A DNA stretch of 64,000 nt from Tachypleus tridentatus (GCF_004210375.1 NC_134834.1:15237857-15301856), one strand, 5' to 3'; counted from the first letter of the stretch, positions 1-11,214 are shown. Program-made: numbers and translations. The notes: generated from the sequence alone by a model not told the origin.

Positions 1-272
1 TTGGTTTGTTTTGAATTTCGCGCAAACCTGCACGACGGCTATCTGCACTAGCCGTCTCTAAGTTAGCAGTATAAGACTAGAGGGAAGGCAGCTAGTCATC
101 ACCACCCACCGCCAACTCTTCGGCTACTCTTTTACCAACGAATAGCGGGATTAACCGTGCATTATAACGCCCCCACGGCTGTAAGGGCGAGCATGTTTGG
201 TGTGACGGGGATTCGAACCCGCGACCCTCAGGTTACGAATCGTGTGCTCTAGTTACCTGGCCATGCCGAGCC
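1..272 (-). mobile_element. tRNA-derived SINE, family 1 (cut by window start)
   Basis: Read on the minus strand: a tRNA-like head with A box (GGCATGGCCAGGTAA) and B box (GGTTCGAATCCC), then a conserved body (AACATGCTCGCCCTTACAG, CCCGCTATTCGTTGGTAAAA, GGCGGTGGGTGATGACTAGC) and an A/C-rich tail. The tail end runs off the window. Confidence 0.9.
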
Positions 273-1055
273 TTACGATTTACGTATCTTCATGAAATTT
301 GACAAGCTACAGTAAACATTATAAGCCTTTTGTAAAGAAGAATAAGAATGTCTAACCAAGTATTTTTATTAAAAATTAATGTTCCCCACCTGGCTATGCT
401 GGGCCAAGTGTATTGAACATGTCACTTTTTAAGCCGTGCTATGCTATAATGTTACGACCAGTTCCGCTATTTGTCAGCTGGCGGCGGGTGTTACCAGTCG
501 GTTTACTTCCTTGTAGTCGAAATTAGGAATGGTAGCACATGGTCTCAGTAAAGAAACTCACCAAAATTAAACCTTGACTTTCTTTGTTCTTAAGGTATGC
601 GTCCACCCTCCCGTGGGTCAGTGGCAAGGCTGTAAGCTTATAACGCTAAAATCCGGGTTTTGATACCAGTGATGGACACGACACAGTTAGCACGTTGTGT
701 AACCTAGTGCTTAACAACAAGTAGACACCGATTGCTGAGCTCTGACCTAGTCTACTAGTTTACAATTAAGGATGACCAACGTGGATAGCCCTTGAGAAGC
801 TTCGGGCGAATATCGGAAAAACAAAACAAACGCAAAAAATATGAACAAACTGTGATTTTTTTCAGCAACCGCAACAAAAAAGCGAGATGACTAAAACGTA
901 ACCCAAGAGAATCAGACTGGTAAGGAAATATTCTGAAAGAAACAAAGGTTTTGGTTTTAGTTTTCATGGGTAGCCCTTCCACATTATAACTAACAAAATC
1001 CTCGATTACTACATGAATTTTCCCCCTGACTCCACGAGCTTCATCGTGCCAGCTC
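273..1055. other. Intergenic, with SINE debris
   Basis: No gene is seen. 386-405 matches the first 20 bases of a minus-strand family 1 head. 604-722 (+) is a diverged family 2 SINE (TATAACGCTAAAATCCGGG, then a GTGTAACCTAGTGCTTAACA end). About 749-832 (+) matches the 3' end of family 1, ending AACAAAACAAAC. The minus-strand reading frame over 755-1117 crosses these and is not a gene. Confidence 0.6.
604..722 (+). mobile_element. tRNA-derived SINE, family 2, diverged
   Basis: The head resembles a tRNA (GTGGGTCAGTGGCAAGG as A box, CCGGGTTTTGATACC as B box), with the family 2 body and a CTTAACAACAA tail. It is the same family as the copy at 2110-2236. Confidence 0.65.
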
Positions 1056-1487
1056 GTTAAAACAAATGTTAAAACAGATGTTAAAACACAAATGTTAAAA
1101 CAAATGTTAAAACACAAATGTTAAAACACAAATGTTAAAACAGATGTTAAAACACAAATGTTAAAACAGATGTTAAAACAGATGTTAAAACACAAATGTT
1201 AAAACAGATGTTAAAAACACAAATGTTAAAACAGATGTTAAAACACAAATGTTAAAACAGATGTTAAAACACAAATGTTAAAACAGATGTTAAAAAACAA
1301 ATGTTAAAACAGATGTTAAAACACAAATGTTAAAACAGATGTTAAAACACAAATGTTAAAACAGATGTTAAAACACAAATGTTAAAACAGATGTTAAAAC
1401 ACAAATGTTAAAACAGATGTTAAAAACAAATGTTAAAACAGATGTTAAAACACAAATGTTAAAACAGACGTTAAAAACAAATGTTAA
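1056..1487. repeat. 26-bp minisatellite (about 16 units)
   Basis: Alternating 12- and 14-bp sub-units, AGATGTTAAAAC and ACAAATGTTAAAAC, give a 26-bp period. The first units have the shorter spacing, and some lose or gain an A. It is AT-rich with no lasting open frame. Confidence 0.92.
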
Positions 1488-1565
1488 TTTCAAACCGTCA
1501 CTTTTCATCAGTTTTCTGAACTCAGTTATTATTATTTAAAGAAATGAAGAAGAAGAAGAAAGTTG

Positions 1566-1980
1566 GGCCTGACATGGCCTGGTGGTTAGGGTCTAGTATG
1601 GTCTGGTGGAAAGTTGGTCTGGTGGTTAGGGTCTAGTATGGCCTGGTGGTTAGGGTCTAGTATGGCCTGGTGGTTAGGGTCTAGTATGGTCTGGTGGTTA
1701 GGGTCTTTTATGATCTGGTGGTTAGAGCCTGGTATGGTCTTGTGGTTAGGGTCTGGTATGGCCTGGTGGTTAGAGCCTGGTATAACCTGGTTGTTAGAGC
1801 CTGGTTTGGTCTGGTGCTTACGGTCTGCTATGGTCTGGTAGTTAGAGCTTAGCATAGCCTGGCGGCTATGGCCTAACTTGGCCTGGTAGTTAGTACCTAG
1901 CATGGCCTGGTAGCTATGGTCTGGCATGATCTGGTTGTTCGGGCCTAGCATGGTCTTGTGGTTAGGGCATTACATGGCCT
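1566..1980 (+). repeat. 24-bp tandem array resembling a SINE A-box head
   Basis: About 17 units of 24 bp with core TATGGCCTGGTGGTTAGGGT. This is close to the first bases of the SINE heads in this window (CATGGCCAGGTGGTTAAGGC) and fits a Pol III A box. Divergence grows toward the right end. The open frames on both strands here arise because 24 is divisible by 3. Confidence 0.85.
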
Positions 1981-2109
1981 GTTGGTTTGCATGCGAGTTC
2001 CACTCCCTGTGGCAGAACGCACTCGTTCTATATGGATACCGTCTGTGCTGGTCACCAGGGTGTTAACATTTTGGGTTCACAAAAATAATGGCTGACCCCA
2101 AACTAGAAG

Positions 2110-2236
2110 TTGTTGTTGTTTTTAAATTAAGCACAAAGCTACACAATGGGCTATCTGTGTTCTGCCCACCACGGGTATCGAAACCCGGTTTGTAGCGTTG
2201 TAATTCCGCAGACATACCGCTGAGCCACTAGGGGGG
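2110..2236 (-). mobile_element. tRNA-derived SINE, family 2, with target-site duplication
   Basis: Minus-strand copy: A box GTGGCTCAGCGGTATG, B box GGGTTTCGATACCCG, body GCCCATTGTGTAGCTTTGTG, tail AACAACAACAAC. The 12-bp sequence CCAAACTAGAAG flanks it on both sides (2098-2109 and 2237-2248), the mark of LINE-driven insertion. Confidence 0.88.
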
Positions 2237-2248
2237 CCAAACTAGAAG

Positions 2249-3360
2249 ATGACCAAACGAAAATAAATGAGTTACTGTGCGAGGAGAACCAGTTGTTACA
2301 ACATTTTAACGTTCGAAGTAACTTGTTCCAAGCTGCCATATTTCAAGTGTGTTACACGCCCCTATCGTGAAAATGAGTCACCGATAGCAGGAAGCATACA
2401 ATATATTATCTGTCTTCCCCTGTTTACTAATATTTATCGTGCGGACAGGGAAGTATTTCGTCCTTCTGAATGTCCCTCTTGTATCGTTTTATTTACCGAC
2501 CTGTACAAACAAGTAAATCTGTCCAGTAAACTTTATTATCCACAAACTATTTTCCGGCACGTTAGAGTTTTCCTTGTAGTAAACCCACCGCTGTTGTTAT
2601 AACACTTTCCATCAACGAATAGGAGTTTTGTGATAGCCAACTTGCTTCTGCTCAGAACTCGATTACGAGCGCCCTCTTTCCTTAATCAGGAGATTAATCA
2701 GTTAGATGTAGTTAATCATACTGGTGTTACGAATCACCATCATTACAACGATGAAACTAAAATGTACAAAAACGGAGTTTGATAATTGAGGGTATGAACG
2801 GGATATCCAGGACTTCTTAACAACAACTTATTAGGATCTTCTGAATTAGCGAATGGCAAAACTTTTCCAGAGTTTCTATTCTGTGATCTGTGTAGAGTTT
2901 AATTATTACTCTATTCTTTATGTTGACAATTTATCGAACTCTCTCTTCCGAAATGTAGAATCGCTAATAACGACAACACCGAAATAAACCTTGTTAGTTC
3001 AACGGCTTAGTTTCAGTTTGTCCTATTAACGAGGATCGACAGTGGATTAATGGTTAATTTGCTGGACTTCGTATTCGAATCTTGTTACCGCCAATAAAGA
3101 AAAATCGAGCGTCTCACTTTGGAACAGCGAGAGGTTTGTTAGGGTGACAATTAGATTCTGTGAGATAAAAGTAGCCAATTAACTCTGCGTTATTGGTTGA
3201 CTAACTGGTGTATCACTTGTAAATTAGGGACGTTTAGCGTGGATATTCGTCAAATAGCTTTGCACGAAGATTCAACAAACAAACATACAAAGTAATGTAC
3301 CTATAAGTAACTTGGTGCATAAACAATGTTTAAAAAAGTCAGTTGGATCCACTCGGAATG
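2249..3360. other. Intergenic, no feature recognised
   Basis: AT-rich unique sequence. The plus-strand frame at 2267-2602 begins inside the edge of a SINE duplication and shows no domain or codon pattern that I recognise. No RNA gene or repeat is seen. Confidence 0.55.
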
Positions 3361-3373
3361 TATGGTTAAGCTT

Positions 3374-3417
3374 GTTTGTTTGTTTTGAATTCCGCACAAA
3401 GCTACTCGAGGGCTATC
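3374..3417 (-). mobile_element. Severely 5'-truncated SINE, family 1, with 13-bp duplication
   Basis: Only 44 bp of the SINE 3' end (AAGCTACTCGAGGGCTATC on the plus strand, after GTTTGTTTGTTTTGAATT) lie between two identical copies of TATGGTTAAGCTT, at 3361-3373 and 3418-3430. This is a clean record of aborted target-primed reverse transcription. Confidence 0.88.
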
Positions 3418-3501
3418 TATGGTTAAGCTTTTGGATTTTATAGGTTATTCCTAATATCCATGTTATCTTCAAATGTTAATCCACTTATCATTTAACCCTA
3501 G

Positions 3502-3592
3502 ATTGGCATGGTCTAGTGGTTAGCGTTTTGGGCTGCATTTGAATTCACGGGTTTATGGTTTGCATCCCGTTGTTAGCGTTATAAGAACGAGA
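3502..3592 (+). mobile_element. tRNA-like SINE head, other family
   Basis: GGCATGGTCTAGTGGTTAGC fits an A box and GGTTTGCATCCC a B box, followed by GCGTTATAAGAACGA. The head resembles the unit of the 24-bp array at 1566-1980. No full body is visible, so it is a fragment or an old copy. Confidence 0.55.
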
Positions 3593-3870
3593 GACCAAAC
3601 TCCTCTATAATAGTAGATTAATCCAATAGTTTATTGGTTCCGCAATACTCTAGAAGACAACAGCTAGAGGGGACTCAAAGATAGCTACATCTACTCTGTT
3701 TATAGACGTGCCTTACATGTGCTGTAAGTGTTTATAGATGAGTTCTCGGTCACAAAATGTATTAATTTTGTATACCTGACTGGAGGATCTTTCACGAGTT
3801 GGCCAGGAGGACCACTAAGGTATCCTCCTTTCATCGGACTTATAAGTATGCCACTGCTCTGTTTAACATC

Positions 3871-4147
3871 TGTTTGTTTGTTTTGAGTTTCGCGCAAAGC
3901 TACTCGAGGACTATCTGCGCTAGCCGTCCCTAATATAGCAGTTTAAGACTAGAAGGAATGCAGTTAACCATCACCACCCACCGCCAACTTTTGGGCTACT
4001 CTTTTACCAACTAATAGTGGGATTTACCGTCACATTATAATGCATCCATGGCTGAAAGGGCGGGCATGTTTGGTGCGACCGGTATTCGAACCCGCGATCC
4101 TCGGATTACGAGTCGAACGCTTTAACACGTTTGGCCATACTGGGCCA
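3871..4147 (-). mobile_element. tRNA-derived SINE, family 1, near full length
   Basis: The full layout is seen on the minus strand: head with B box GGTTCGAATACC, body, and tail of AAACAAACAAACA. The minus-strand frame over 3700-3897 and the plus-strand frame over 4040-4225 are byproducts of it. Confidence 0.92.
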
Positions 4148-4752
4148 TCTCAGTTTAAATTACTTACTGTAGGTTCAGTAAATAAACACTATTACCTCGT
4201 ACACAGGTCAGGATTCATACGGTAATTAGCACTAATACGTTGTTAATCGTTACGTAATATACGTAAAAACAATAGTGTTGACATTATAAGTGTAAAACCA
4301 ACAATTCAGTGTTTCAGATGTGCATATATATATATATACAAAACACATCTGACTGATATTGGAAAATAATTATTATTCTTTTAATTATGGTTAAAACGAA
4401 ATAAAATTTTAATAACAGTAAACGTAAAGTAGGCCTAAATATAATTTTTTTAGCTAATTCGCTAGATCGCAAAAAAGTGTGAAAAGTGTAAATGTAATAT
4501 CCACATATTTTGCTCTTTTCAAATAACCGTGATTCAAGTAAATTTTATTGCATCAAAATACTACATAGCCTTGAAAATACGTTGTACCAAGTCAATCAAA
4601 GCGATTTTTTTCAGTAATTCCAAAAAAGAGTTTTTATGATCTGAATCAAATATTTTCTGGTTGAAATTAATTAGGTTTTAAAAGTCGCAATCATTTGTTT
4701 AATTCAAAAAGGAATAACTTCTCAGTCGGATAAATATTCGGAATATTAATAA
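4148..4752. other. Intergenic, AT-rich
   Basis: No gene is seen. A short (TA)n tract lies near 4322-4338. The remainder is unique AT-rich sequence. Confidence 0.55.
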
Positions 4753-5033
4753 GTTTGTTTGTTTGTTTTTGAATTTCGCGCAAAGCTACTCAAGGGCTAT
4801 CTGCGCTAGCCGTCCCTAATTTAGCAGTGTGATACTAGAGGGAAAGCAGCTAGTCATCACCACCCACCGCCAACTCTTGAGCTACTCTTACACCAGCGAA
4901 TAGTGGGATTGACCGTCACATTATAACGCCCCCACAGCTGAAAGGGCGAGCATGTTTGGTGTGATGGGGAATCGAACCCACGACCCTCGGATTACGAGTC
5001 GAGAGCTTTAACCACCTGGCCATGCCGGGACTA
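4753..5033 (-). mobile_element. tRNA-derived SINE, family 1, near full length
   Basis: Minus-strand copy with head (GGCATGGCCAGGTGGTTAAA), B box GGGTTCGATTCCC, the standard body and an AAACAAACAAAC tail. Flanking duplications are not evident. Confidence 0.92.
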
Positions 5034-5621
5034 CAATGAATCAAACTGTGTTTTGATATGGTTGGTTTTAAGCGCTATGCTACACAATAAAATATATAAA
5101 TGTTTTTGAGTAGTTGTTTTTTAATCAAAAAGACGGCGCCACCTATTTGGTTCGTTTGATTGTTTTGTTTTTTTTATCAGACAGTGATCATCTTTCGGCA
5201 ACTATTTCTTCTCTGGGAACGCCTGTCACAACGTGTTATTATTGTAGTAGAACAAAATATATACTCACAGATCAATTTATAGGTGTCGAACTCAAAACCA
5301 GCGTTTCGAAAGCCAAGGTCACCGTGACTTAACCCCCTCAAGTGCGACCCACGTGCATAAGCGTCTCGGACAGAGAGCGACGAAACTAAACAAGGGTCAG
5401 TGAACGTTGCTTGTTTGTTTCGGTGGTAATGGATACTGTTCGTAGCCGTCCTGTAATTAGAGAATCACGTGTTTTCTCACACAACTGTTTCCTATGTTTA
5501 ATTTCTCTTAACCCTAATAAACTAATCATACTTGAATTCAGATGTTTTTCATTCATTCGAATTAATTTGGTACACGACACAAAACTACTGTTTTCTTTTG
5601 ATAATACTCATAATGTAGGTC
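5034..5621. other. Intergenic, no gene recognised
   Basis: Short overlapping frames occur on both strands (5114-5332 +, 5386-5580 -, 5411-5641 +). None shows a recognisable domain, and one runs into the SINE. Confidence 0.5.
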
Positions 5622-5893
5622 GGCCCTACATGGCCAGGTGATTGAGGCACTCGACCTATAATCCGAGGATCGCGGGTTCGATTCCTCGTCACACCAAACA
5701 TGCTCGCCCTTTCAGCCGTAGAGGCGTTATAATGTGGCGGTCAATCCCACTATTCGTTGGTAAAAGAGTAGCTCAAGAGTTGTCGGTGGATGGTGATGAC
5801 TAGCTACCTTCCCTCTAGTCTTATACTGCTAGATTAGGGACGGCTAGGACAGATAGCCCTCATGTAGCTTTGCGCAAAATTTAAAACAAACCA
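5622..5893 (+). mobile_element. tRNA-derived SINE, family 1, near full length
   Basis: Plus-strand copy: A box CATGGCCAGGTGATTGAGGC, B box GGGTTCGATTCC, body, tail TTTAAAACAAACC. Imperfect flanks (ATAATGTAGGT before, ATAACGTACGT after, 9 of 11 matching) may be its target duplication. The tRNA-like head is not a working tRNA gene. Confidence 0.92.
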
Positions 5894-6083
5894 AACATAA
5901 CGTACGTAAATTAATATACATAGAATAATATACGAACTTTTCTGTACGCTAAAATACTGTTCTCTTATTTGTGAGCCTTGGACTGCTTACTAGAGCCTTC
6001 ATCAGGCTACAATACAAAGAAAAGGATATTAACCTTTCATCATGTCAGCATTACATGTAATACAAAAGTAAAACAATAAGAAT
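5894..6083. other. Intergenic; possible retroelement 3' tail
   Basis: On the minus strand, 5978-6012 contains GTAGCCTGATGAAGGCTCTA, a motif like the end regions of some non-LTR or Penelope-like retroelements. No coding sequence is attached. Low confidence. Confidence 0.3.
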
Positions 6084-6332
6084 TGTTTGTTTGTTTGTTT
6101 CTGAATGTTGCACAAAGCTACACGACGGCTATCTGCGCTAGTCATCCCTAATTTAGCAATGTAAGACTAGATGGAAGGCAGCTATTCATCACCATCCACC
6201 GCCAACTCTTTTACCAACGAATGATGAGATTGACCATCTCATTATAACGCCCCCACGGCTGAAAAGGCAAGCATGTTTGGTGTGACAGGGATTCGAACCC
6301 GCGTACCTCAGATTGCGAATTGTGCGCCCTAA
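6084..6332 (-). mobile_element. tRNA-derived SINE, family 1, 5' end degraded
   Basis: The tail (AAACAAACAAACAATT on minus), body and B box GGGTTCGAATCCC are clear. The A-box end beyond about 6320 is lost or diverged. A short internal deletion removes part of the GGGCTACTC region. Confidence 0.85.
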
Positions 6333-6526
6333 ACGCCATGAGTGAGGGGTCATAAAAGTATAATCTACATAATTTTGTTGCTAAGTAATATGGTATAAAA
6401 AGCCATTGGTATATCACATTGTTACTAAAAAACCATTGGTATATCACATTGTTACCAAACTGCACTGGTTTTTCTATATGCTAGAAGTTGTTATATAAGA
6501 AACCATTTATTTTCTTTTTTTTTCGC

Positions 6527-6850
6527 TAACTTACCTAATTAAAAATATACGCACGCACCTGAATAAAATAAATAATAATACCCAGGTACACACCTTCAGG
6601 GTACACTTAGTTAGTATTTTAAATCTCAGGTTTTTAGGTTCTTTCCTCATGCGTATCTGTTTGTCTGTGATTTATCATCGTAACATAACGAAACAGTTCT
6701 TTTCTACGTAGTTCTTCACTAGTTTATCTCATTAAAAAGCTGCGCACGCACGTGAATAAATAATGATACTTAAGTGCACACCCTCAGGGTCTAGTTAGTA
6801 TTTGTGTGCAAAATTTGAGGTTTCTAGGTTATTTCTTCTTGGTTAGCTGT
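6527..6850. repeat. Diverged tandem duplication, about 190-bp period
   Basis: 6527-6655 and 6717-6845 share an ordered set of blocks: CATTAAAAA or AATTAAAAA, then CGCACGCAC, TGAATAAA, GTRCACACC, TCAGGGT, TTAGTTAGTATTT, and TGAGGTTTCTAGGTT or CTCAGGTTTTTAGGTT. The two copies differ by substitutions and small gaps. Origin unknown. Confidence 0.65.
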
Positions 6851-8203
6851 GGAGGTTACTAACTAACCATTTTATCATTATGAGTGTAATTATTTTAATA
6901 ACTAGATAAATAAGCAAATTCAATCATTTTGAAACAAATATGAGATTTATTTTAACTTTTCATTTCAAAAGAGGCTTATTACCTCCAGAACACGATGTGT
7001 CCAGGCATTGTTTGAGATAGTAAGAGTTATAACTGAGTTCGGTACTTTCAGATGTAACACGACACGAAAGTATATTTCATTCATTGCCAGGATATTTAAA
7101 ACTATTGTATTCAACGTTATTTCAAAAGGCAAATATTTTCTCCATTAACATTAATAAATGGCGCTGTAGTTCTACTTCGTTTTATATTTTTACCCTAAAT
7201 ACCTATATATATATATATCTTTTGTCATTATACTTTTTCTATATTCTTTTTAAACCGATAGATGACACTACCATCACGTTATGTTGCGAATTGGCAACTA
7301 TCGTTCTCAATGCCTCCTCTTTAAATAAACATTACTTTAATAGCTGTTATGACCTCATAACATTTGTAGACGTTGTTTTCGTTACCTTCCATTATTATTG
7401 CATCAATATGTCGTTTTTATTATATCATCTTTAAATACCTAGATGTCGCTTTCGTCACATCACGTTGTAGAAGGTATTCATTTGTTTACATTTTTTTAAA
7501 AATACATATGTCTCTTCGATAATATTACGTTTTACATTTGGTTATCACTTAAATTAATGCACCAGAAAATTATTTCGCACCGAGAGAACCCCACAAGAAG
7601 AAATATCAGAGGGTTCTTCTGTCCTAGTACATAAGATGGAGTAGTCTTCAAAGATTTCTAGACAGTCAAAACATAATAAACCATGTTCATTATAATAGAA
7701 CAATCAGTGGAATTCTGATACATCCTTACTACTACTAATAAAACAATATCTGTTGATGTTTTATATTAAATCAAAATTTACGTTTTCCTTATGATTAACT
7801 TTTGAGTCTCAATTTGTTCTTCATCGTCGAAAACAAGTTATTGTTTTCCCTGGTACCCGATGATGCTCGTATTGGTAAACCCATGATCGTGTAATAAAGA
7901 AACTATTTGTGAAACGTGCAGTTAGCTTCATTGTACACTAAGTTATGCAATTATGGAGTTTCACTAAGTACCGACGGTTTGAAATATCAGTTACATCCAA
8001 CGATAACATGTTATAAACATAGGGATGTGGGTACAGAATTACAAAGAAAACACAATAACACAGTTTGAGTACCATACTAATAACAGACAACAAGGGTTAG
8101 CTCATATTTACTTTATTCTATGTTATTTTTCGTGTCTTCTTCTTCCTCTTTCGTGTCAGATCCATTGTTTCAAAACATCTCTACCCACAATTTGTTCAAA
8201 TTC
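6851..8203. other. Intergenic, no gene recognised
   Basis: AT-rich unique sequence with a short (AT)n tract near 7205-7220. The 116-residue plus-strand frame at 7084-7434 is hydrophobic and Tyr/Phe-rich, as expected from T-rich DNA, and has no recognisable domain. Confidence 0.5.
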
Positions 8204-8482
8204 TGGCCCGGCATGGCCAAGCGTGTTAAGGCGTGCGACTCGTAATCTGAGGGTCGCTGGTTCGCATCCCGGTCGCGCCAAACATGCTCGCCCTTTCAGT
8301 CGTGGGGGCGTTATAATGTGACGGTCAATCCCACTATTCGTTGGTAAAATAGTAGCCCAAGAGTTGGCGGTGGGTGGTGATGACTAGCTGCCTTCCCTCT
8401 AGTCTTACACTACTAACTTAGGGACGACTAGTGCAGATAGCTCTCGTGTAGCTTTGCGCGAGATTCTAAAACAAACAAACTT
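8204..8482 (+). mobile_element. tRNA-derived SINE, family 1, full length
   Basis: One of the best-preserved copies: head CCCGGCATGGCCAAGCGTGT, B box GGTTCGCATCCCGG, body, and end TTCTAAAACAAACAAAC. The plus-strand frame at 8025-8321 runs into it and is not a gene. Confidence 0.94.
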
Positions 8483-8874
8483 ATTTCATACAAAAATTTC
8501 TTTGACGTAAACGATATTTTTTGAATGATTTTAGGTATTGGATTTTAATTTGTAATATGGTTCAATAAGCACAAACATCTAATCGGATTTTTTTCATTGA
8601 GATCTTTAAAAAGTTATTTAAAGTCAAACTCAAATGTCTCGATAACCAATGTGACCAATGGACTATCTTAGTTTCAAAACAAAATATTTGATCTATAACT
8701 ATCGTAGCGTTTAGCGTCAAATATCCTTGGACCTTAGTTTTACTGTTTCAAGTTGATAAAGCTATACAGTATTCAGCATATTAAAAAAACAAAGACGTTT
8801 CGGATTTGTCAGAGAAAAAAGCTTGAAATTTCAGGTTTGATACCCATTGCGAATATTGCGCAGGTACTTAATTA
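8483..8874. other. Intergenic, no feature recognised
   Basis: AT-rich unique sequence. The short frame at 8753-8935 runs into the next SINE and shows no domain. Confidence 0.5.
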
Positions 8875-8883
8875 TTGTGTTAA

Positions 8884-9163
8884 GTTTGTTTGTTTTGAAT
8901 TTCGCGAAAAGCTATTCGAGGGTTATCTGCGCTAGTCGTCCCTAATTTAGCAGTATAAGACTAGAGGGAAAGCAGATAGTCATCACTACCCACCACCAAC
9001 TCTGGGGTTACTCTTTTACCAAAGAATAGTGGGATTAGCTATCACATTATAACGCCCCCCTCACGGCTGAAAGGGGCGAGCATGTTTAGTGCGACTGGGA
9101 TTCGAACCCGCGACCCTCAGATTATGAGTCGAATGCCTTAACGCGCTTGGCCATGCCGGGCCG
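8884..9163 (-). mobile_element. tRNA-derived SINE, family 1, full length with duplication
   Basis: Complete minus-strand copy from the CCGGCATGGCC head to the AAACAAACTT tail. The 9-bp TTGTGTTAA flanks it on both sides (8875-8883, 9164-9172). Confidence 0.93.
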
Positions 9164-9172
9164 TTGTGTTAA

Positions 9173-10020
9173 AATATAAACAAATTATTATAAATATAAT
9201 AATTTTAAATGTGTTCATTAGTAAAACTGCAAGTGTGGACAGAATTTTTAACTTTTTAAACTACTAGGAAATTAAAAAAACAAACTAGTAGATTCTATTG
9301 AAACAATTCAAAGGTAATTTTCCTACAAATAATAATCAATAAATATTAAATGTTGCAGTCAAACCTGTCCCGTATGTGTGAAACAGGATTTCCCTGGTGA
9401 ACCATTTACAACTTTTGTTTTCCTTCATGCGTCATTTCAAAAGATAAAATTTGCATTGCATTTGTTTTTAAACAATATAAATTGACTGTTATGCACTGTT
9501 GGCAAAAAAAAAGTTTGCACTTGTTACAGCTATTCAAATTAAAGGCTGAGTGAACGTGAGGATTTTTTTCTTCCGCTTGATGCCACCTCTCCTTGTTATT
9601 TTACTGGGCGAAAGAAACACCACCACACGATATATGTATATATAAACCAGATAACAACAAATATATTCTCGAACATCTAAATCTTTTAATTAGCTTTTTT
9701 TTTATCATTAATGCTCCTGACCTGGAAATTTTTTTTTTTCAATCAGTCGACAGAGAATAATATTTATTTATTAATTATTAATTATTTATATATTTCATGA
9801 ATTTTCCCTCCCCATACACATATTTTCTTTTTATCATACACAGAGTAACGAATTGGTTTTGACATTAATATGAAATTTCAGGAGTTCCAAAAAGTGACTA
9901 TTTTTTCTGTGCTGTACTCTTAAAAATAAGTATTTTAATTTATACTTTAGCGAAGCTGAATAAATAAACTCATAAGAAAGGACTGTGTTAAAAACAGCAA
10001 ATCCAAACCTCTGGTTAGTT
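9173..10020. other. Intergenic, AT-rich, no gene recognised
   Basis: Unique AT-rich sequence with poly-T and short AT tracts. No open frame of note, RNA gene or recognisable repeat. Confidence 0.5.
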
Positions 10021-10591
10021 ATATAATTTGTTATTTTAACTCAAAAACAAGCCGAAGCAAAAACAAATCAAACAAAAACGCTGAATCAACTAAAAAGATC
10101 CCAGAGTACAAACTACAGTGTGGGATTATAAAATGTATCCTAAGTTTTGGAGGTGACTGCGGAAGTAGGATCTACATAGCGGTGGGGGTACACCGTCTAT
10201 CAATCTCAATCTCAATTCGTCAGTTTCACATAAGAAATAAAAGGGTAGCAATATATGTAGAAATAGAAATTAGGAGAGGGAAACGTAGGTGTTCAAGCCC
10301 ACAACGTCCCATATCTATATCACCCGTCACTGCCTGCAGACAGTTCTAGAAAGGTGACTGTTCTCTAAAGTAAAGAATTAATTGAAATAAAAGTTAGAAA
10401 TAATAAAAAATAAAGAAATAAGGTTCTATTTCTCGACATATGAGACATATTTTGCTATTACATTTTATAACATTTTCAGCAATGTAATTACTATAAACAG
10501 CTCCCTAGGCTTAATTATACTTTCACAATACATCATTAGTTTGATTTGTTTTTGTTTCGGCTTGTTTCTGAGTTAAAATAACAAGTTATAT
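10021..10591. mobile_element. 571-bp foldback (MITE-like) element
   Basis: The arms 10021-10073 and 10539-10591 are inverted copies of each other, 53 bp with three mismatches. Shared stretches include TTGTTATTTTAACTCA and ACAAGCCGAA. The interior (10074-10538) has no long open frame. Clear target duplications are not seen; the outer bases are AT-rich. Alternatively these could be two separate insertions in opposite directions. Confidence 0.7.
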
Positions 10592-11214
10592 TTTAATATA
10601 TATATATATACTTCTACTAATAACTGTTAAGGAGATACAGAACGTGACAGACACACATTTTACTGTTATATATATTATTTAAGTCAAATTAGTTATTGCT
10701 CCATGTTGTAGGTTTGGGAAAGCGGGCTTAAAACAAAGAAAAGCATTGCTTACTATTGTTAATATAGCTGCAGACACATTAACACCACCTTTACGACATT
10801 GCATCCTGCCTCTTTTATATCTTAACAAGAAAAGTAAATATTATTACTAGTTTCTTTATCTCCGTTGTTATAAAAAGTTTCAGGTCATGCATGACGATTG
10901 ACAATATATTCGTTATCACAAGATAACGCACGATTGTAAGTGCAAAATATGGTCATAATCACAAAATGTCATCTGACAATAGGTCAATGATCCTTTTAAT
11001 TTAATTACAAAATGTAATCATACACATAACCCATTAAATCAGATGTGGTAAGTAGGATAGCAGTAAAAGAACTGTTAAAATTTAGATTGGGTACACGATG
11101 TTAAAAATAAAAACAACTATCATAAAAACGGTGATTTTTATTAAGCACAAAGTTACACAATAGACTACATGAAACTCGATTTTAAGCAATGTAAACCGTC
11201 AGACTTAGTGTTGA
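10592..11214. other. Intergenic with a (TA)n tract and a SINE trace
   Basis: An (AT)n tract lies at about 10594-10612. 11131-11168 resembles a 3' fragment of family 2 on the minus strand (TTAAGCACAAAGTTACACAA). No gene is seen. Confidence 0.5.

Noticed and set aside
755-1117. 120-residue minus-strand frame
   Set aside because: It begins in the 26-bp array and crosses SINE fragments. No domain is seen.
1586-1951. 121-residue minus-strand and 75-residue plus-strand frames
   Set aside because: Both run through the 24-bp array. The periodic peptide is a byproduct of the repeat.
5641-5700. tRNA genes at the SINE heads (also 8211-8280 and minus-strand copies)
   Set aside because: A and B boxes are present, but the cloverleaf is degraded and each is followed by the SINE body. 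They are retroposon promoters, not working tRNA genes.
7084-7434. 116-residue plus-strand frame as a small membrane protein gene
   Set aside because: Hydrophobic bias follows from T-rich DNA. No start context, domain, splice partner or polyadenylation signal supports it.
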